Positions 54,558 to 64,000 of a stretch of 64,000 nt of DNA are shown here, in pieces. The notes beneath the pieces were generated by a model. The model was not told the origin of the DNA, searched no databases, and saw only the letters and a program-made list of their open reading frames with translations. Position 1 is the first letter of the stretch. Each line of letters begins with the position of its first letter. The translations under genes were made by a program, and so were the position numbers. The DNA comes from Wolbachia endosymbiont of Tyrophagus putrescentiae (GTDB lineage: Bacteria; Pseudomonadota; Alphaproteobacteria; Rickettsiales; Anaplasmataceae). The stretch is taken from positions 1 to 64,000 of the forward strand of contig JAUEMM010000002.1 of NCBI GenBank assembly GCA_030441635.1, given 5' to 3'.

Positions 54558-56630
54558 CTAATTACATTTCAACTTTAACTCATCAACCACATACTGTGGC
54601 ACTTGTTCATAACAAGAGAAGTGCATACTATACTGTGCTCTTCCCTGAGATATAGAACGCAAAACATTTATATAACCAAACATACTTGCAAGAGGCACTG
54701 AAGCCAAAATTATGGTACTATTATTATGTGTTTCCATACTCGAAACCTGGCCTCTTCTGCTATTTATATCACCCATAATATCACCCATATACTCCTCAGG
54801 AGTAATAATCTCAACCTTCATTATAGGTTCCAACATTTTGGGAGCAGCCTTATTTGCCATTTCTTTAAAAGCACCTTTTGCAGCAAGTTCAAAAGCTAAA
54901 GGACTAGAGTCAACTTCATGAAAAGCTCCATCAATAAGAGTAGCTTTAAAGTCAATAACTGGAAAACCAGAAATAATACCACCTTCTTTTATCATCTCTA
55001 AACCATTCTGTACACCAGGAATATATTCCTTTGGAATAGAGCCACCCACAATTTTACTTTCAAACTGAAATCCCGACCCAGGCTCAAGAGGTTCAAACAT
55101 TATCTTGACCTTAGCAAATTGACCAGCACCACCAGTTTGCTTTTTGTGAACATAATCAATCTCAACAGATTTAGTAATAGTCTCACGATATGCAACTTGA
55201 GGAGCCCCAACATTTACACCAACATTGAACTCACGCTTTACCCTATCAGTAATAATTTCAAGATGCAACTCACCCATACCCTTCAATATAGTTTGACCAC
55301 TTTCTGCATTTACCGACATTCTTAAAGATGGATCCTCAGCAACCAACCTATTTAAAGCCATGCCTAACTTCTCCTGATCTGAAGTAGTTTTAGGCTCAAC
55401 AGCAATCTCAATTACAGGCTCAGGAAATTCCATACGCTCTAACAATATAGGAAAATCAGGCGCGCATAAAGTATCACCAGTTACTGTCTTCTTTAACCCA
55501 ACCAAAGCAACTATATCACCAGCTTTAGCTTCTGTGATATCTTCTCGATTATTTGCATGCATGAGTAACATTCTACCGATCGTTTCAGTTTCATTCTTTC
55601 CTGCATTCAAAACAGCAGACTTAGATTTCAACTTACCAGAGTAAATACGAATAAACGTCAGACTACCAACAAATTTATCTGTCATTACTTTAAATGCAAG
55701 AGCAACAAACTTTTCTTTTTCTGAAGGCTTCACCCCAATTCTTTTTTCCGAATCTTTAGGATCACTCCCAGTTATTTGATCAATATCAATAGGAGAAGGT
55801 AAAAAGTCAACCACGGCATCTAAAAGAGGCTGTACACCCTTATTCTTAAAAGCTGATCCACACAAAACAGGAACAAATTTTCCTTTAATAACCCCCATTC
55901 TTATACACTTCTTCAACATATCTACCGAAATATCGCCGCTCTCAAAGTAGATATTTATTGCTTCATCATCCATCTCAGCTGCTGTCTCTAACAGAGTATG
56001 CCTAAATTCTTGAGCTTTATCTAATAAATCAGCAGGAATATCTCTATAAGAAAACTTAGCACCCAAAGTCTCTTCTTCCCATATAATAGCCCTCATAGAA
56101 ACAAGATCTATTATACCTTTAAAATCTTTTTCACTCCCTATCGGCAATTGAGTCACTAAAGGTACCGCACCGAGCTTGCTTTTTATCATATCAACACAAC
56201 GATAAAAATTTGCCCCTATTCTATCCATCTTATTGACAAAACATATACGAGGCACATTATATTTATCAGCTTGACGCCAAACAGTTTCAGATTGAGGCTC
56301 AACCCCTGCAACTCCATCAAACACAGCAACTGCACCATCTAAAACTCTTAAAGATCTCTCAACTTCAATAGTAAAATCGACATGACCAGGAGTATCTATT
56401 ATATTAATTCTATGATCATTCCAGAAACAAGTTGTTGCAGCGGAAGTAATAGTAATACCACGTTCTTTCTCCTGCTCCATCCAATCCATAGATGCAGCAC
56501 CATCATGCACTTCACCAATCCTATTTTGCTTACCAGTATAAAATAAAATACGCTCAGTTGTGGTAGTTTTACCAGCATCTATATGCGCCATTATTCCTAT
56601 ATTTCTATATTTAGATATTCCAACTTCCAT
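54558..56630 (-). CDS. fusA: Elongation factor G
   Basis: EF-G translocates the ribosome along mRNA and helps recycle it. The 690-residue protein has the GTPase motifs G1 [14 protein letters not shown]3 [21 protein letters not shown] and G4 [14 protein letters not shown], then domains II to V including [21 protein letters not shown] and the C-terminal [29 protein letters not shown]. Codon use is the ordinary A/T-ending pattern of the genome, unlike the adjacent tuf. tuf follows 11 bp downstream. Confidence 0.97.
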   Translation of the reverse strand: MEVGISKYRNIGIMAHIDAGKTTTTERILFYTGKQNRIGEVHDGAASMDWMEQEKERGITITSAATTCFWNDHRINIIDTPGHVDFTIEVERSLRVLDGAVAVFDGVAGVEPQSETVWRQADKYNVPRICFVNKMDRIGANFYRCVDMIKSKLGAVPLVTQLPIGSEKDFKGIIDLVSMRAIIWEEETLGAKFSYRDIPADLLDKAQEFRHTLLETAAEMDDEAINIYFESGDISVDMLKKCIRMGVIKGKFVPVLCGSAFKNKGVQPLLDAVVDFLPSPIDIDQITGSDPKDSEKRIGVKPSEKEKFVALAFKVMTDKFVGSLTFIRIYSGKLKSKSAVLNAGKNETETIGRMLLMHANNREDITEAKAGDIVALVGLKKTVTGDTLCAPDFPILLERMEFPEPVIEIAVEPKTTSDQEKLGMALNRLVAEDPSLRMSVNAESGQTILKGMGELHLEIITDRVKREFNVGVNVGAPQVAYRETITKSVEIDYVHKKQTGGAGQFAKVKIMFEPLEPGSGFQFESKIVGGSIPKEYIPGVQNGLEMIKEGGIISGFPVIDFKATLIDGAFHEVDSSPLAFELAAKGAFKEMANKAAPKMLEPIMKVEIITPEEYMGDIMGDINSRRGQVSSMETHNNSTIILASVPLASMFGYINVLRSISQGRAQYSMHFSCYEQVPQYVVDELKLKCN

Positions 56631-56642
56631 ATTATACCAACA

Positions 56643-57122
56643 CTAAAAACGAAGATGAGAAAAGGCCTTATTAGCTTCAGCCATTTTATACTTTTCTTCA
56701 CACATCTTAAATGCACCACCACGCTTATTGTATGCATCCAATATTTCAGAGCATAAACAGTAAGAAGAAGTTTTATTGCTTTTCTTTCGAGCAGATGCTG
56801 CTGCTTTAGCAATCCACCTCAATGCTAACGAAAGAGCTCTAGTCTTTCTTACTTCAACAGGCACTTGATAAGTTGCACCACCAATACGCCTAGAGCGCAC
56901 CTCAACAGAGGGCGTAACATTCTCTACTGCCTTTTCAAAAACCGACAATCCACTTTCGCCTACCTTCTGTTCAACCAAAGACAATGCTTCATAAGCAACT
57001 CTTTCCGCAACAGACTTCTTACCACATTTCATAATTGTATTAATGAAACGCATTAACACAACACTACCGTACTGCGAATCAGGACTTACTTCTCTTTTTT
57101 TTGCTTTACTACGACGAGCCAT
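56643..57122 (-). CDS. rpsG: 30S ribosomal protein uS7
   Basis: uS7 organises the 3' domain of 16S rRNA. The 159-residue protein has [40 protein letters not shown] and [32 protein letters not shown], as expected, and ends NKAFSHLRF. It lies 3 bp after rpsL and 12 bp before fusA. Confidence 0.96.
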   Translation of the reverse strand: MARRSKAKKREVSPDSQYGSVVLMRFINTIMKCGKKSVAERVAYEALSLVEQKVGESGLSVFEKAVENVTPSVEVRSRRIGGATYQVPVEVRKTRALSLALRWIAKAAASARKKSNKTSSYCLCSEILDAYNKRGGAFKMCEEKYKMAEANKAFSHLRF

Positions 57123-57125
57123 AAT

Positions 57126-57500
57126 TTAACCAGATTTCTTCACACCATATTTTGAGCGAGCTTTTTTTCTATTCTGAACTCCACGCAAATCAAGAGCACC
57201 TCTAATTATATGATAACGCACACCTGGCAAATCTTTAACCCGACCACCACGTATTAATACCACCGAGTGTTCTTGTAAATTATGCCCTTCACCAGGAATA
57301 TATGCTGTTACTTCACCATAACCACTAATTCTTACTCTAGCTACCTTACGCAACGCTGAGTTAGGCTTTCTAGGAGTTGTAGTATAAACTTTAGTACACA
57401 CTCCCCTTCTCTGAGGGCTACTTCCCCCAAGAGCTGGAACCTTCTTTTTACTTATCAATCTTACTCTACCTTGACGCACTAATTGATTTATCGTGGGCAT
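57126..57500 (-). CDS. rpsL: 30S ribosomal protein uS12
   Basis: uS12 sits at the decoding centre. The 124-residue protein has [12 protein letters not shown], the loop [19 protein letters not shown] (with the lysine at the position linked to streptomycin sensitivity in other bacteria), [38 protein letters not shown] and a basic tail. It is the first gene of the long minus-strand cluster that runs to rpoBC and is preceded by a strong promoter match. Confidence 0.97.
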   Translation of the reverse strand: MPTINQLVRQGRVRLISKKKVPALGGSSPQRRGVCTKVYTTTPRKPNSALRKVARVRISGYGEVTAYIPGEGHNLQEHSVVLIRGGRVKDLPGVRYHIIRGALDLRGVQNRKKARSKYGVKKSG

Positions 57501-57528
57501 ATTAAGCTCATTAACATCTAAGTTTTTA

Positions 57529-57557
57529 TTTATAAAACAATAAACCTAAATAGTCAA
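57529..57557 (-). promoter_or_regulatory. Sigma70-like promoter for the rpsL-to-rpoBC cluster
   Basis: On the minus strand TTGACT (57557-57552), exactly 17 bp, then TATAAA (57534-57529), lying 28 bp before the rpsL ATG. It is one of the best promoter matches in the window and the only evident one ahead of the 15.7-kb run of genes, within which gaps are mostly under 15 bp. Internal promoters cannot be excluded. Confidence 0.65.
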
Positions 57558-57624
57558 TATAAAAATGAAAATTTTATAACTATTACCATCCATAACTCCA
57601 AGCACAAAACACTTATAATTTGCT

Positions 57625-59241
57625 TTATAAAACTACTTTCAAACTTTTACAAACGAATTCCTCATATTTACTGAGCCACCTTACCTCATCTTGAGTAAGC
57701 ATTTGTGTATCTATCAGCCTTTTATCATACGGGACGCAGGTTAATTGCTTAAATCTTAAATATCCATTTTCTTGTTCATCGACATACATAAGATTTTCTA
57801 TTCTAATTCCATATTTACCAGAAACATAATAACCAGGTTCATTGGAAACAATCATTCCAGAAACTAGCTTTATTTTATTCCCTTTAGATATAGCCTGAGG
57901 CCCTTCATGTACCGACAAATAACTTCCTACACCATGCCCAGTTCCATGAGGATAATCCATACCAAATTTCCATAGATGCATACGCGCTAATATATCCAAA
58001 TCTCCACCAGTTGTACCTAGAGGAAAAACTGCACTCGCAATAGCAATATGAGCCTTTAGCACTATTGTATAATGTGTTATCTGCTCTCGCGTTGGAATAC
58101 CAATGGCAACTGTTCTTGTTACATCAGTTGTTCCATCAAGGTACTGACCTCCAGAATCAATTAAATATAATCCATTCTTCTTGATTATTTTATTTGTATT
58201 ATTATCCGCTCGATAATGAACTATTGCCGCATTTTCATTAAATGCTGAAATTGTGGGAAAGCTAAGTTGTTTAAACAAGCTTTGCTCCTTTCTATACTCT
58301 AAAATCTTCTCTTCAGCATCAAGTTCCGTTACTCCATTATTAACATTATTTTCAAGCCATCGCAGAAATTTTGTAACTGCAACTCCATCTCTAATATGCG
58401 CATCTATCGCACCCATTACCTCCGTACGATTTTTTATTGCCTTACTTAACAAACACGGATCCTCTTTTTCGACTACTTGTTCAGCCATAATTAAATTTGC
58501 AATACCCATGGAAACTGTGTTGGGATCTATAATAATAGAGCTCAATTTTTGCAATTGATTTGCAAGCTCGTTAATATTAAAAACTCTCACTTGATTATTC
58601 AATTCTATCTCTAATTCACCACCCTGAATAAATAAGTCAACACTACCATCCTTGTACAATATAGCACGGCATAGCACATGCGGAGTATATTCCATATTTT
58701 CGTTTCTGATATTGAGCAACCAAGAAATTGAATTCACATCAGTTAGCAACACTGCTTCTGCTCCACTTATTGCTCTAGCTATTCTTTCACACTTACTCTG
58801 ACTACCCTCACCAGACGGATGTAAAATCACTCTCTGTTTTAAATCATCACTTCTCTCTTCACAAATATACGGCACTAATTTACATACTTGTTCATACTTT
58901 CTTAAATCTGCTACTGTAAAATACTGTGAATGGTAGCTTAAGGTAATAGTTGATGGTACATTTTCTCTCATCCATTCACATGGATCCTTTTCTTTTATGT
59001 TATATATTTCAAAATTGGTATGATCAAGCTGACTATGCGCTTGAGTTATATAACGACCATCTGTGAAAAATGGGCACTTACCGCTTTTGACTACAATCAG
59101 TACCCCATTCGTCCCGGTAAACCCACATAGCTGTTTTAAATCTTCAGAATGCGCTCTTAGGTACTCATCTTGAGTATGTAATATGAACGCATCAACGTTT
59201 ATTTTGTGCACAAACGAGCGGAACTCTGCAAGTTTTGACAT
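57625..59241 (-). CDS. pepP: Xaa-Pro aminopeptidase (M24B family)
   Basis: This metallopeptidase removes N-terminal residues ahead of proline. The 538-residue protein is of the larger type with two creatinase-like N-terminal domains. The catalytic M24 domain shows YLIDSGGQYLDGTTDVTRTVAIG (two metal aspartates), HGTGHGVGSYLSVHEGPQ (histidine), MIVSNEPGYY (glutamate) and YGIRIENLMYV (glutamate). The five metal ligands are intact. It starts 3 bp after the lon stop on the same strand, so it is likely co-transcribed with lon. Confidence 0.93.
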   Translation of the reverse strand: MSKLAEFRSFVHKINVDAFILHTQDEYLRAHSEDLKQLCGFTGTNGVLIVVKSGKCPFFTDGRYITQAHSQLDHTNFEIYNIKEKDPCEWMRENVPSTITLSYHSQYFTVADLRKYEQVCKLVPYICEERSDDLKQRVILHPSGEGSQSKCERIARAISGAEAVLLTDVNSISWLLNIRNENMEYTPHVLCRAILYKDGSVDLFIQGGELEIELNNQVRVFNINELANQLQKLSSIIIDPNTVSMGIANLIMAEQVVEKEDPCLLSKAIKNRTEVMGAIDAHIRDGVAVTKFLRWLENNVNNGVTELDAEEKILEYRKEQSLFKQLSFPTISAFNENAAIVHYRADNNTNKIIKKNGLYLIDSGGQYLDGTTDVTRTVAIGIPTREQITHYTIVLKAHIAIASAVFPLGTTGGDLDILARMHLWKFGMDYPHGTGHGVGSYLSVHEGPQAISKGNKIKLVSGMIVSNEPGYYVSGKYGIRIENLMYVDEQENGYLRFKQLTCVPYDKRLIDTQMLTQDEVRWLSKYEEFVCKSLKVVL

Positions 59242-59244
59242 TAC

Positions 59245-61665
59245 TTAATGCTTTAGCGCTTCCAATGAAGAAGCTTTGTCTTCCACTACAGCAGCAGAAG
59301 TAGGTTTAATCCGAGAAATCTTTTTTGTTAAAGCAACTTTTATCACTTCATCAACACTCCTAGCAAAAACTACATTTAATCCCTCTCTGATGTTTGCTGG
59401 AATTTCTTGCATATCTTTCTCATTTTCACTTGGAATAACTACAGTTTTGATTGATCCTCTCAATGCAGCAAGCAATTTTTCCCTTAACCCGCCTATAGCC
59501 AACACCCTACCACGCAGCGTCACCTCGCCAGTCATAGCAACACTCTTATTCACTAGTATATCTGTCATGAGAGAAACGATAGATATACACACTGCAACGC
59601 CAGCAGAAGGACCATCCTTCGGCACAGCACCTTCAGGCACATGTAAATGTATATCACTATTTTGAAATCTTTCAGGTTTTATACCAAAAAATAAACAATT
59701 CGATCTAACATAACTATAAGCAGCTTTGATAGACTCCTGCATTACCTCTCCAAGCTTTCCTGTATACTTTATTTCCCCCTTACCTGGCATTAAAACTGCT
59801 TCTATCATTAAAATATCACCACCAGTTTCAGTATAAGCAAGGCCAGTCACTACTCCCACCAAGTTCTCACTCTCCGCAATACCAAAAGTATATTTACGCA
59901 CCCCTAGATAATCCTGCAAATTATCTACCCCAACAGATATACCCTTATGTTTACTTGTTAATATTTCTTTAACAGCTTTTCTCATCAATTTCGCAAGTTC
60001 TCTTTCCATACTGCGCACACCACTTTCGCGCGTATACAGACGTATTAGCTGATATAACGCATCATCAGTTATATCCCATTCCTTCTGCTGCAGTCCATGA
60101 TCCTTTTTTAATTTTGGAATAATATGATGCTTGGCAATACTAATTTTTTCATCCTCAGTATAGCCAGATAACTGTATAATTTCCATTCTATCACGTAAAG
60201 GAAGTGGCAGATTTAAACTATTTGCCGTAGCTACAAACATTACACTAGAAAGATCATACTCAACCTCTATGTAATGATCAGTAAAATGCTTGTTATGCTC
60301 AGTATCCAGAACTTCCAGCAACGCAGATGCGGGATCACCACGCGAATCTGCACCTATTTTATCTATTTCATCCAATAAAAAAAGTGGATTACACGATTTA
60401 GCTTTTTTCATATGCTGGATGATTTTACCAGGCATAGATCCAATATAAGTTTTTCTATGCCCCCGTATTTCTGATTCATCACGCACCCCCCCAAGAGACA
60501 TACGTACAAAATCTCTACCTATTGCCTTCGCTATAGATTTAGCTAAAGATGTCTTACCAACACCAGGAGGTCCAACTAAGCAAAGTATAGGGCCTTTTAT
60601 CTCCTTTACTCTTTTCAATACTGCTAAAAACTCTATTATCCTATCTTTTACTTTTTCTATACCATAGTGATTTTCATCCAAGATCTTCTTAGCAGCACCC
60701 AAATTAATCTTAGCATCTTTATACACTTCCCATGGTAAATCAAGAAGCCAGTGAAGATAACTAGATATCACCGTAGCCTCAGGAGAAATAGGATTCATCT
60801 TCTTATATCTCTTCAATTCACTTACAGCTTTTTCTCTTGCTTCTTGAGAAAGTTTTGTTTCACTTATTCTCTTATCAAATTCGCTCGCGGCACTTCCTTC
60901 ATCGCCATTCTCAAACTCACCCAATTCCTTTTGTATTGCTTTCATCTGCTCATTGAGATAGTAGATCTTTTGACTATTTTCAACTTGAGATTTGATCGTT
61001 TTATATAAACGATTTTGCGCATTTATAATACTTATCTCCCTCTCAATCAGAGAAAAAACTTCTTCTAAGCGCTGCTCTGCATCATAAGTCTCAAGTATCT
61101 TTTGCTTATCTGACGCTTTCACATTAAGAGATGCAGCAACGGCATCCGCAAGATGCCCTGAACCTTTTATGTGATCAACAGAATGAGAAACACCTTCAGG
61201 TTGACTTTTTTTACTCAACTTATTTAAGTCATCAAAAGTATCTATGACCGCACGTCTTAAAGCTTCTAATTCAACAGTATTATTTTCGTACTCATACTTA
61301 TCACCCACTTCCACATTAGCTTGCAGCAAAAAATTGGAACTGATATATTCTACAACCCTCCCTCTCCTCATTCCATTAATTACAACCTTTACTGCATTAT
61401 CAGGTAATTTTATCAACGACTGAGTAATATTTGCTATTACCCCTACTTCGTAAAGATCTTCCGGCTCTGGATTGTCAATACTTCCATCTTTTTGAGCAAT
61501 AAGAAAAATTTGATTATTACCTTTTGTTGCGCGTTCTAATGCATTAATAGACTTTTCTCTACCTATAAACAAAGGCATCGTTATATCTGGAAAAATTACT
61601 ATATCCCTTAGAGGCAACACCGGTAATTCAATCAGATCAGTATGCGTAGTGTATTCAGCGCTCAT
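59245..61665 (-). CDS. lon: ATP-dependent Lon protease
   Basis: Lon degrades misfolded and regulatory proteins in the cytoplasm. The 806-residue protein has the N-terminal substrate domain (LIELPVLPLRDIVIFPDITMPLFIGREKS), a coiled middle, the AAA+ module with Walker A LVGPPGVGKTSLAKSIA and Walker B NPLFLLDEIDKIG, and the C-terminal serine protease domain with the catalytic Ser in VPKDGPSAGVAVCISI and Lys in LRGRVLAIGGLREKLLAALR. Length is typical. The gene sits behind tig-clpP-clpX, the classical proteostasis order. Confidence 0.97.
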   Translation of the reverse strand: MSAEYTTHTDLIELPVLPLRDIVIFPDITMPLFIGREKSINALERATKGNNQIFLIAQKDGSIDNPEPEDLYEVGVIANITQSLIKLPDNAVKVVINGMRRGRVVEYISSNFLLQANVEVGDKYEYENNTVELEALRRAVIDTFDDLNKLSKKSQPEGVSHSVDHIKGSGHLADAVAASLNVKASDKQKILETYDAEQRLEEVFSLIEREISIINAQNRLYKTIKSQVENSQKIYYLNEQMKAIQKELGEFENGDEGSAASEFDKRISETKLSQEAREKAVSELKRYKKMNPISPEATVISSYLHWLLDLPWEVYKDAKINLGAAKKILDENHYGIEKVKDRIIEFLAVLKRVKEIKGPILCLVGPPGVGKTSLAKSIAKAIGRDFVRMSLGGVRDESEIRGHRKTYIGSMPGKIIQHMKKAKSCNPLFLLDEIDKIGADSRGDPASALLEVLDTEHNKHFTDHYIEVEYDLSSVMFVATANSLNLPLPLRDRMEIIQLSGYTEDEKISIAKHHIIPKLKKDHGLQQKEWDITDDALYQLIRLYTRESGVRSMERELAKLMRKAVKEILTSKHKGISVGVDNLQDYLGVRKYTFGIAESENLVGVVTGLAYTETGGDILMIEAVLMPGKGEIKYTGKLGEVMQESIKAAYSYVRSNCLFFGIKPERFQNSDIHLHVPEGAVPKDGPSAGVAVCISIVSLMTDILVNKSVAMTGEVTLRGRVLAIGGLREKLLAALRGSIKTVVIPSENEKDMQEIPANIREGLNVVFARSVDEVIKVALTKKISRIKPTSAAVVEDKASSLEALKH

Positions 61666-61680
61666 ACTATACCTTAAAAG

Positions 61681-62949
61681 TTAATCATTAACTGTTATAA
61701 TATTACCATGATTATGATTGATCGTTGCTTTTCCTGATTCCACCATTTTCTTAGTAATCAATATCGTTTGACCTTCAAACTCCCCACTACCAGCTTCATA
61801 CATAACATCAAGTAAAAGCGATTCCAAAATAGCACGAAGCATTCTCGCACCCGTTTTGTAGCTCATTGCTTTTTTAGCAATCTCTGATACCGCTTCATCT
61901 GAAAATTCAAGATCTACCTTATTTAAGGCAAGAAGTGCTTTATATTGCTTTATTAGAGCATTTCTTGGCTCCAATAAGACACGCATTAAATCCTGATGAC
62001 TTAATTCATCCAAAACAGCAATTATTGGCACTCGCCCTACAAATTCAGGTATTAACCCAAACTTAATCAAATCTTCAGGCTCAACTTCTTGTAAAACATT
62101 CTTCTTTCTATTTGTAGATTGGCTTATATCAGCCCCAAAACCTACAGATGTTCCCTTTTTTCTTGCTTCAATAATTTTATCCAAACCTTCAAAAGCTCCA
62201 CCACAAATAAACAATATATTGCTAGTATCCAATTGAATAAATTCCTGTTGTGGATGTTTTCTCCCCCCTTGCGGCGGAACATAAGAAACAGTACCTTCCA
62301 TAATTTTAAGCAATGCCTGCTGCACTCCCTCACCTGAAACATCTCGTGTAATTGAGGTACTTTCAGATTTCCTTGTGATCTTATCTATCTCATCTATAAA
62401 TACTATACCACGCTGTGCTTTTGCTACATCATAATTCGCTGCTTGCAATAAGCGTGATAGAACCGTTTCAACATCATCTCCTACATATCCAGCTTCAGTT
62501 AAAGTTGTAGCATCAGCCATAGCAAATGGCACATCTGAAACTCTAGCTAATGTTTTCGCTAATAAGGTCTTACCAGAACCAGTAGGACCAACAAGCATTA
62601 TATTTGACTTCTCAATTTCAGTGTCACCAATAGACTCAAATTGTGATACGCACCTGCAGTGATTGTATACAGCCACAGATAAAATATGTTGTGCACGCTC
62701 TTGACCTATAACATGCCTACTAAGAAAACTCTTTATCTCCTGAGGCCTCTTCACCAATTGTTTTGTGCCACCTAAATTAAGAGATTCGCCTTTATCCTGG
62801 TTTATTGCCTTGTGAGATAACTCAATACATTCATTACAAATAAACACTTTCGAAACACCAGAAGAATTAGTTATTAACTTATCTACTTCATCCTGTGTTT
62901 TCTGGCAGAAAGAACAACTGCACAAATTATTATTCTCAATATCCATCAA
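61681..62949 (-). CDS. clpX: ATP-dependent Clp protease ATP-binding subunit ClpX
   Basis: ClpX unfolds substrates and feeds them to ClpP. The 422-residue protein has an N-terminal C4 zinc finger ([15 protein letters not shown]), the Walker [18 protein letters not shown], Walker [11 protein letters not shown], the pore region [21 protein letters not shown], the ClpP-docking IGF-type loop as VGFGADI, and sensor 2 [15 protein letters not shown]. It follows clpP by 1 bp and precedes lon by 15 bp. Confidence 0.97.
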   Translation of the reverse strand: MMDIENNNLCSCSFCQKTQDEVDKLITNSSGVSKVFICNECIELSHKAINQDKGESLNLGGTKQLVKRPQEIKSFLSRHVIGQERAQHILSVAVYNHCRCVSQFESIGDTEIEKSNIMLVGPTGSGKTLLAKTLARVSDVPFAMADATTLTEAGYVGDDVETVLSRLLQAANYDVAKAQRGIVFIDEIDKITRKSESTSITRDVSGEGVQQALLKIMEGTVSYVPPQGGRKHPQQEFIQLDTSNILFICGGAFEGLDKIIEARKKGTSVGFGADISQSTNRKKNVLQEVEPEDLIKFGLIPEFVGRVPIIAVLDELSHQDLMRVLLEPRNALIKQYKALLALNKVDLEFSDEAVSEIAKKAMSYKTGARMLRAILESLLLDVMYEAGSGEFEGQTILITKKMVESGKATINHNHGNIITVND

Positions 62950-62950
62950 A

Positions 62951-63574
62951 TTACCTTAATTCACTCTTTATATCTGCACGTTCAGCTATAACCTTATCAA
63001 TCAAGCCAATTTTTTTTGCTTCCTCAGGATCTAAAAATTTATCCCTTTCCATCATTGCTTCAATCTTCTTCAACGAATTACCTGTGTGCTTTTCATAAAT
63101 TTGATTTAGTCTCTTTTTCACTCGCAAAATTTCATTAGCATGTATCTCTATATCAGTTGCCTGACCCTGAAACCCACCAGATGGTTGATGTATCATAATT
63201 CTAGAATTTGGTAAAGAGTAACGTTTACCAGCAGCACCAGCCGAAAGCAATAAAGACCCCATAGATGCAGCTTGACCTATACATAAAGTTGAAACATCTG
63301 GCTTTATATATTGCATAGTATCATATATAGACAAACCAGCAGTCACAACACCACCTGGTGAATTAATATACATATAGACATCCTTATCAGGATTCTCTGA
63401 CTCCAAAAACAAAAGCTGTGCCACTATCACACTAGCCATATTATCTTCTACAGGACCAGTAACAAAGATTATTCTTTCCTTTACCAATCTTGAATATATA
63501 TCATACGCTCGCTCACCCCTACTAGTTTGCTCTATTACAATTGGCACAAGAGTCATATTTTCCTTACTAAACAT
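62951..63574 (-). CDS. clpP: ATP-dependent Clp protease proteolytic subunit
   Basis: ClpP forms the 14-mer peptidase chamber. The 207-residue protein has the nucleophile serine in [16 protein letters not shown] (about residue 105), the histidine in [19 protein letters not shown] and the aspartate in [24 protein letters not shown] [13 protein letters not shown]. The triad is intact. It overlaps the trigger factor stop by 8 bp and is followed by clpX. Confidence 0.97.
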   Translation of the reverse strand: MFSKENMTLVPIVIEQTSRGERAYDIYSRLVKERIIFVTGPVEDNMASVIVAQLLFLESENPDKDVYMYINSPGGVVTAGLSIYDTMQYIKPDVSTLCIGQAASMGSLLLSAGAAGKRYSLPNSRIMIHQPSGGFQGQATDIEIHANEILRVKKRLNQIYEKHTGNSLKKIEAMMERDKFLDPEEAKKIGLIDKVIAERADIKSELR

Positions 63575-64000
63575 TATTAAACATTTCTTTTAATTCTTTT
63601 ACAGAGATAACTTGTTTCTCCTTACTAACATTTTCTAAGATATAACCTGTCACTTTCAGCTCCAGAGCATACCCATTTACTGATTCACGAAATCCCCAAT
63701 CTGATTTATAACGATTTAAGGCCTTTTCAAGAGACACTTCTGCACTCACATACTGATCACGAAGCATGCTAACAATATCATCATCACTGAGAAGAATTTT
63801 GCGTTCTTCTCCTAATTTCATAAGCAACATAGCTAGCTTAACACGCCTTTTAGCCTCTTTGTAAGAATCTTCTAATTTACTACCAAGTCTTTTTTGCTCC
63901 TGATTTACTACATGCGCTGGCAAGTCAAAATCATAAGTAGCATCTAAATAATTAAATAATTCTTTTGTTAACAACATGTTTGTCATTCCCTTAGACTCAC
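63567..64000 (-). CDS. tig: Trigger factor, C-terminal part (cut by the window edge)
   Basis: The frame continues open past 64000, so only the C-terminal ~144 residues are seen; internal ATGs here are not the start. The visible part matches the trigger factor chaperone domain: [20 protein letters not shown], then [31 protein letters not shown], and the end [13 protein letters not shown]. Trigger factor is the ribosome-bound folding chaperone. The order tig-clpP-clpX-lon confirms the assignment, and the stop overlaps the clpP start. Confidence 0.9.
   Translation of the reverse strand, partial: ESKGMTNMLLTKELFNYLDATYDFDLPAHVVNQEQKRLGSKLEDSYKEAKRRVKLAMLLMKLGEERKILLSDDDIVSMLRDQYVSAEVSLEKALNRYKSDWGFRESVNGYALELKVTGYILENVSKEKQVISVKELKEMFNNV

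Overview
The window is from a Wolbachia chromosome (Alphaproteobacteria, Rickettsiales, Anaplasmataceae). The base composition is strongly AT-rich, and housekeeping genes of alphaproteobacterial type are mixed with small lineage-restricted membrane and low-complexity proteins. The clearest marker is a single 2790-residue frame encoding RNA polymerase beta and beta' as one polypeptide, a fusion known from Wolbachia. I see no rRNA, CRISPR array, intact insertion sequence, ankyrin gene or prophage module. Strain and supergroup cannot be fixed from the sequence alone.

Layout. 1-5.7 kb: a 3' gene end (probably tilS), an FtsH-like AAA protein without a protease domain, ruvA-ruvB, a repeat-rich protein with a 135-bp tandem array, a 3-methyladenine glycosylase and an orphan. 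5.7-18 kb: pyrG-secG, gltX, uvrA, a GNAT acetyltransferase, rpmE, nadK, a serine/asparagine-rich membrane protein, dnaB, rplU-rpmA and tRNA-Ile. 18-31 kb: an exonuclease, an HlyD-type adaptor, pssA-psd (phosphatidylethanolamine synthesis), a DksA-like regulator, ccmB, ksgA, tRNA-Thr, tpiA, tyrS-rsfS, a P-loop kinase followed by rppH and tatD, then gap-tatC. 31-41.7 kb: secA, tRNA-Glu, a decayed stretch beside an Rpn-type nuclease, nuoE, tgt, a transaldolase-like gene, sodB, an M16 peptidase, a frameshifted small membrane gene, a TolA-like protein and a membrane orphan.

41.8-57.6 kb is one minus-strand expression cluster. It reads rpsL-rpsG-fusA-tuf-tRNA-Trp-secE-nusG-rplK-rplA-rplJ-rplL-rpoBC and sits behind a good sigma70-like promoter at 57529-57557, so ribosomal proteins, elongation factors and RNA polymerase could be read from one long unit. 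57.6-64 kb, also on the minus strand, is the proteostasis block tig-clpP-clpX-lon followed by pepP.

The most notable observations are: NusG carries an extra degenerate N-terminal (NGN) domain made by internal duplication; tuf uses G-ending codons very unlike its neighbours and so has long antisense open frames; the repeat protein ends in a PPPYTNV segment resembling eukaryotic WW/SH2 ligands; a small membrane gene is broken by one base after its start; and the AAA protein has lost the FtsH peptidase. I found no convincing new multi-gene system. The candidates here are single proteins and gene-decay events.
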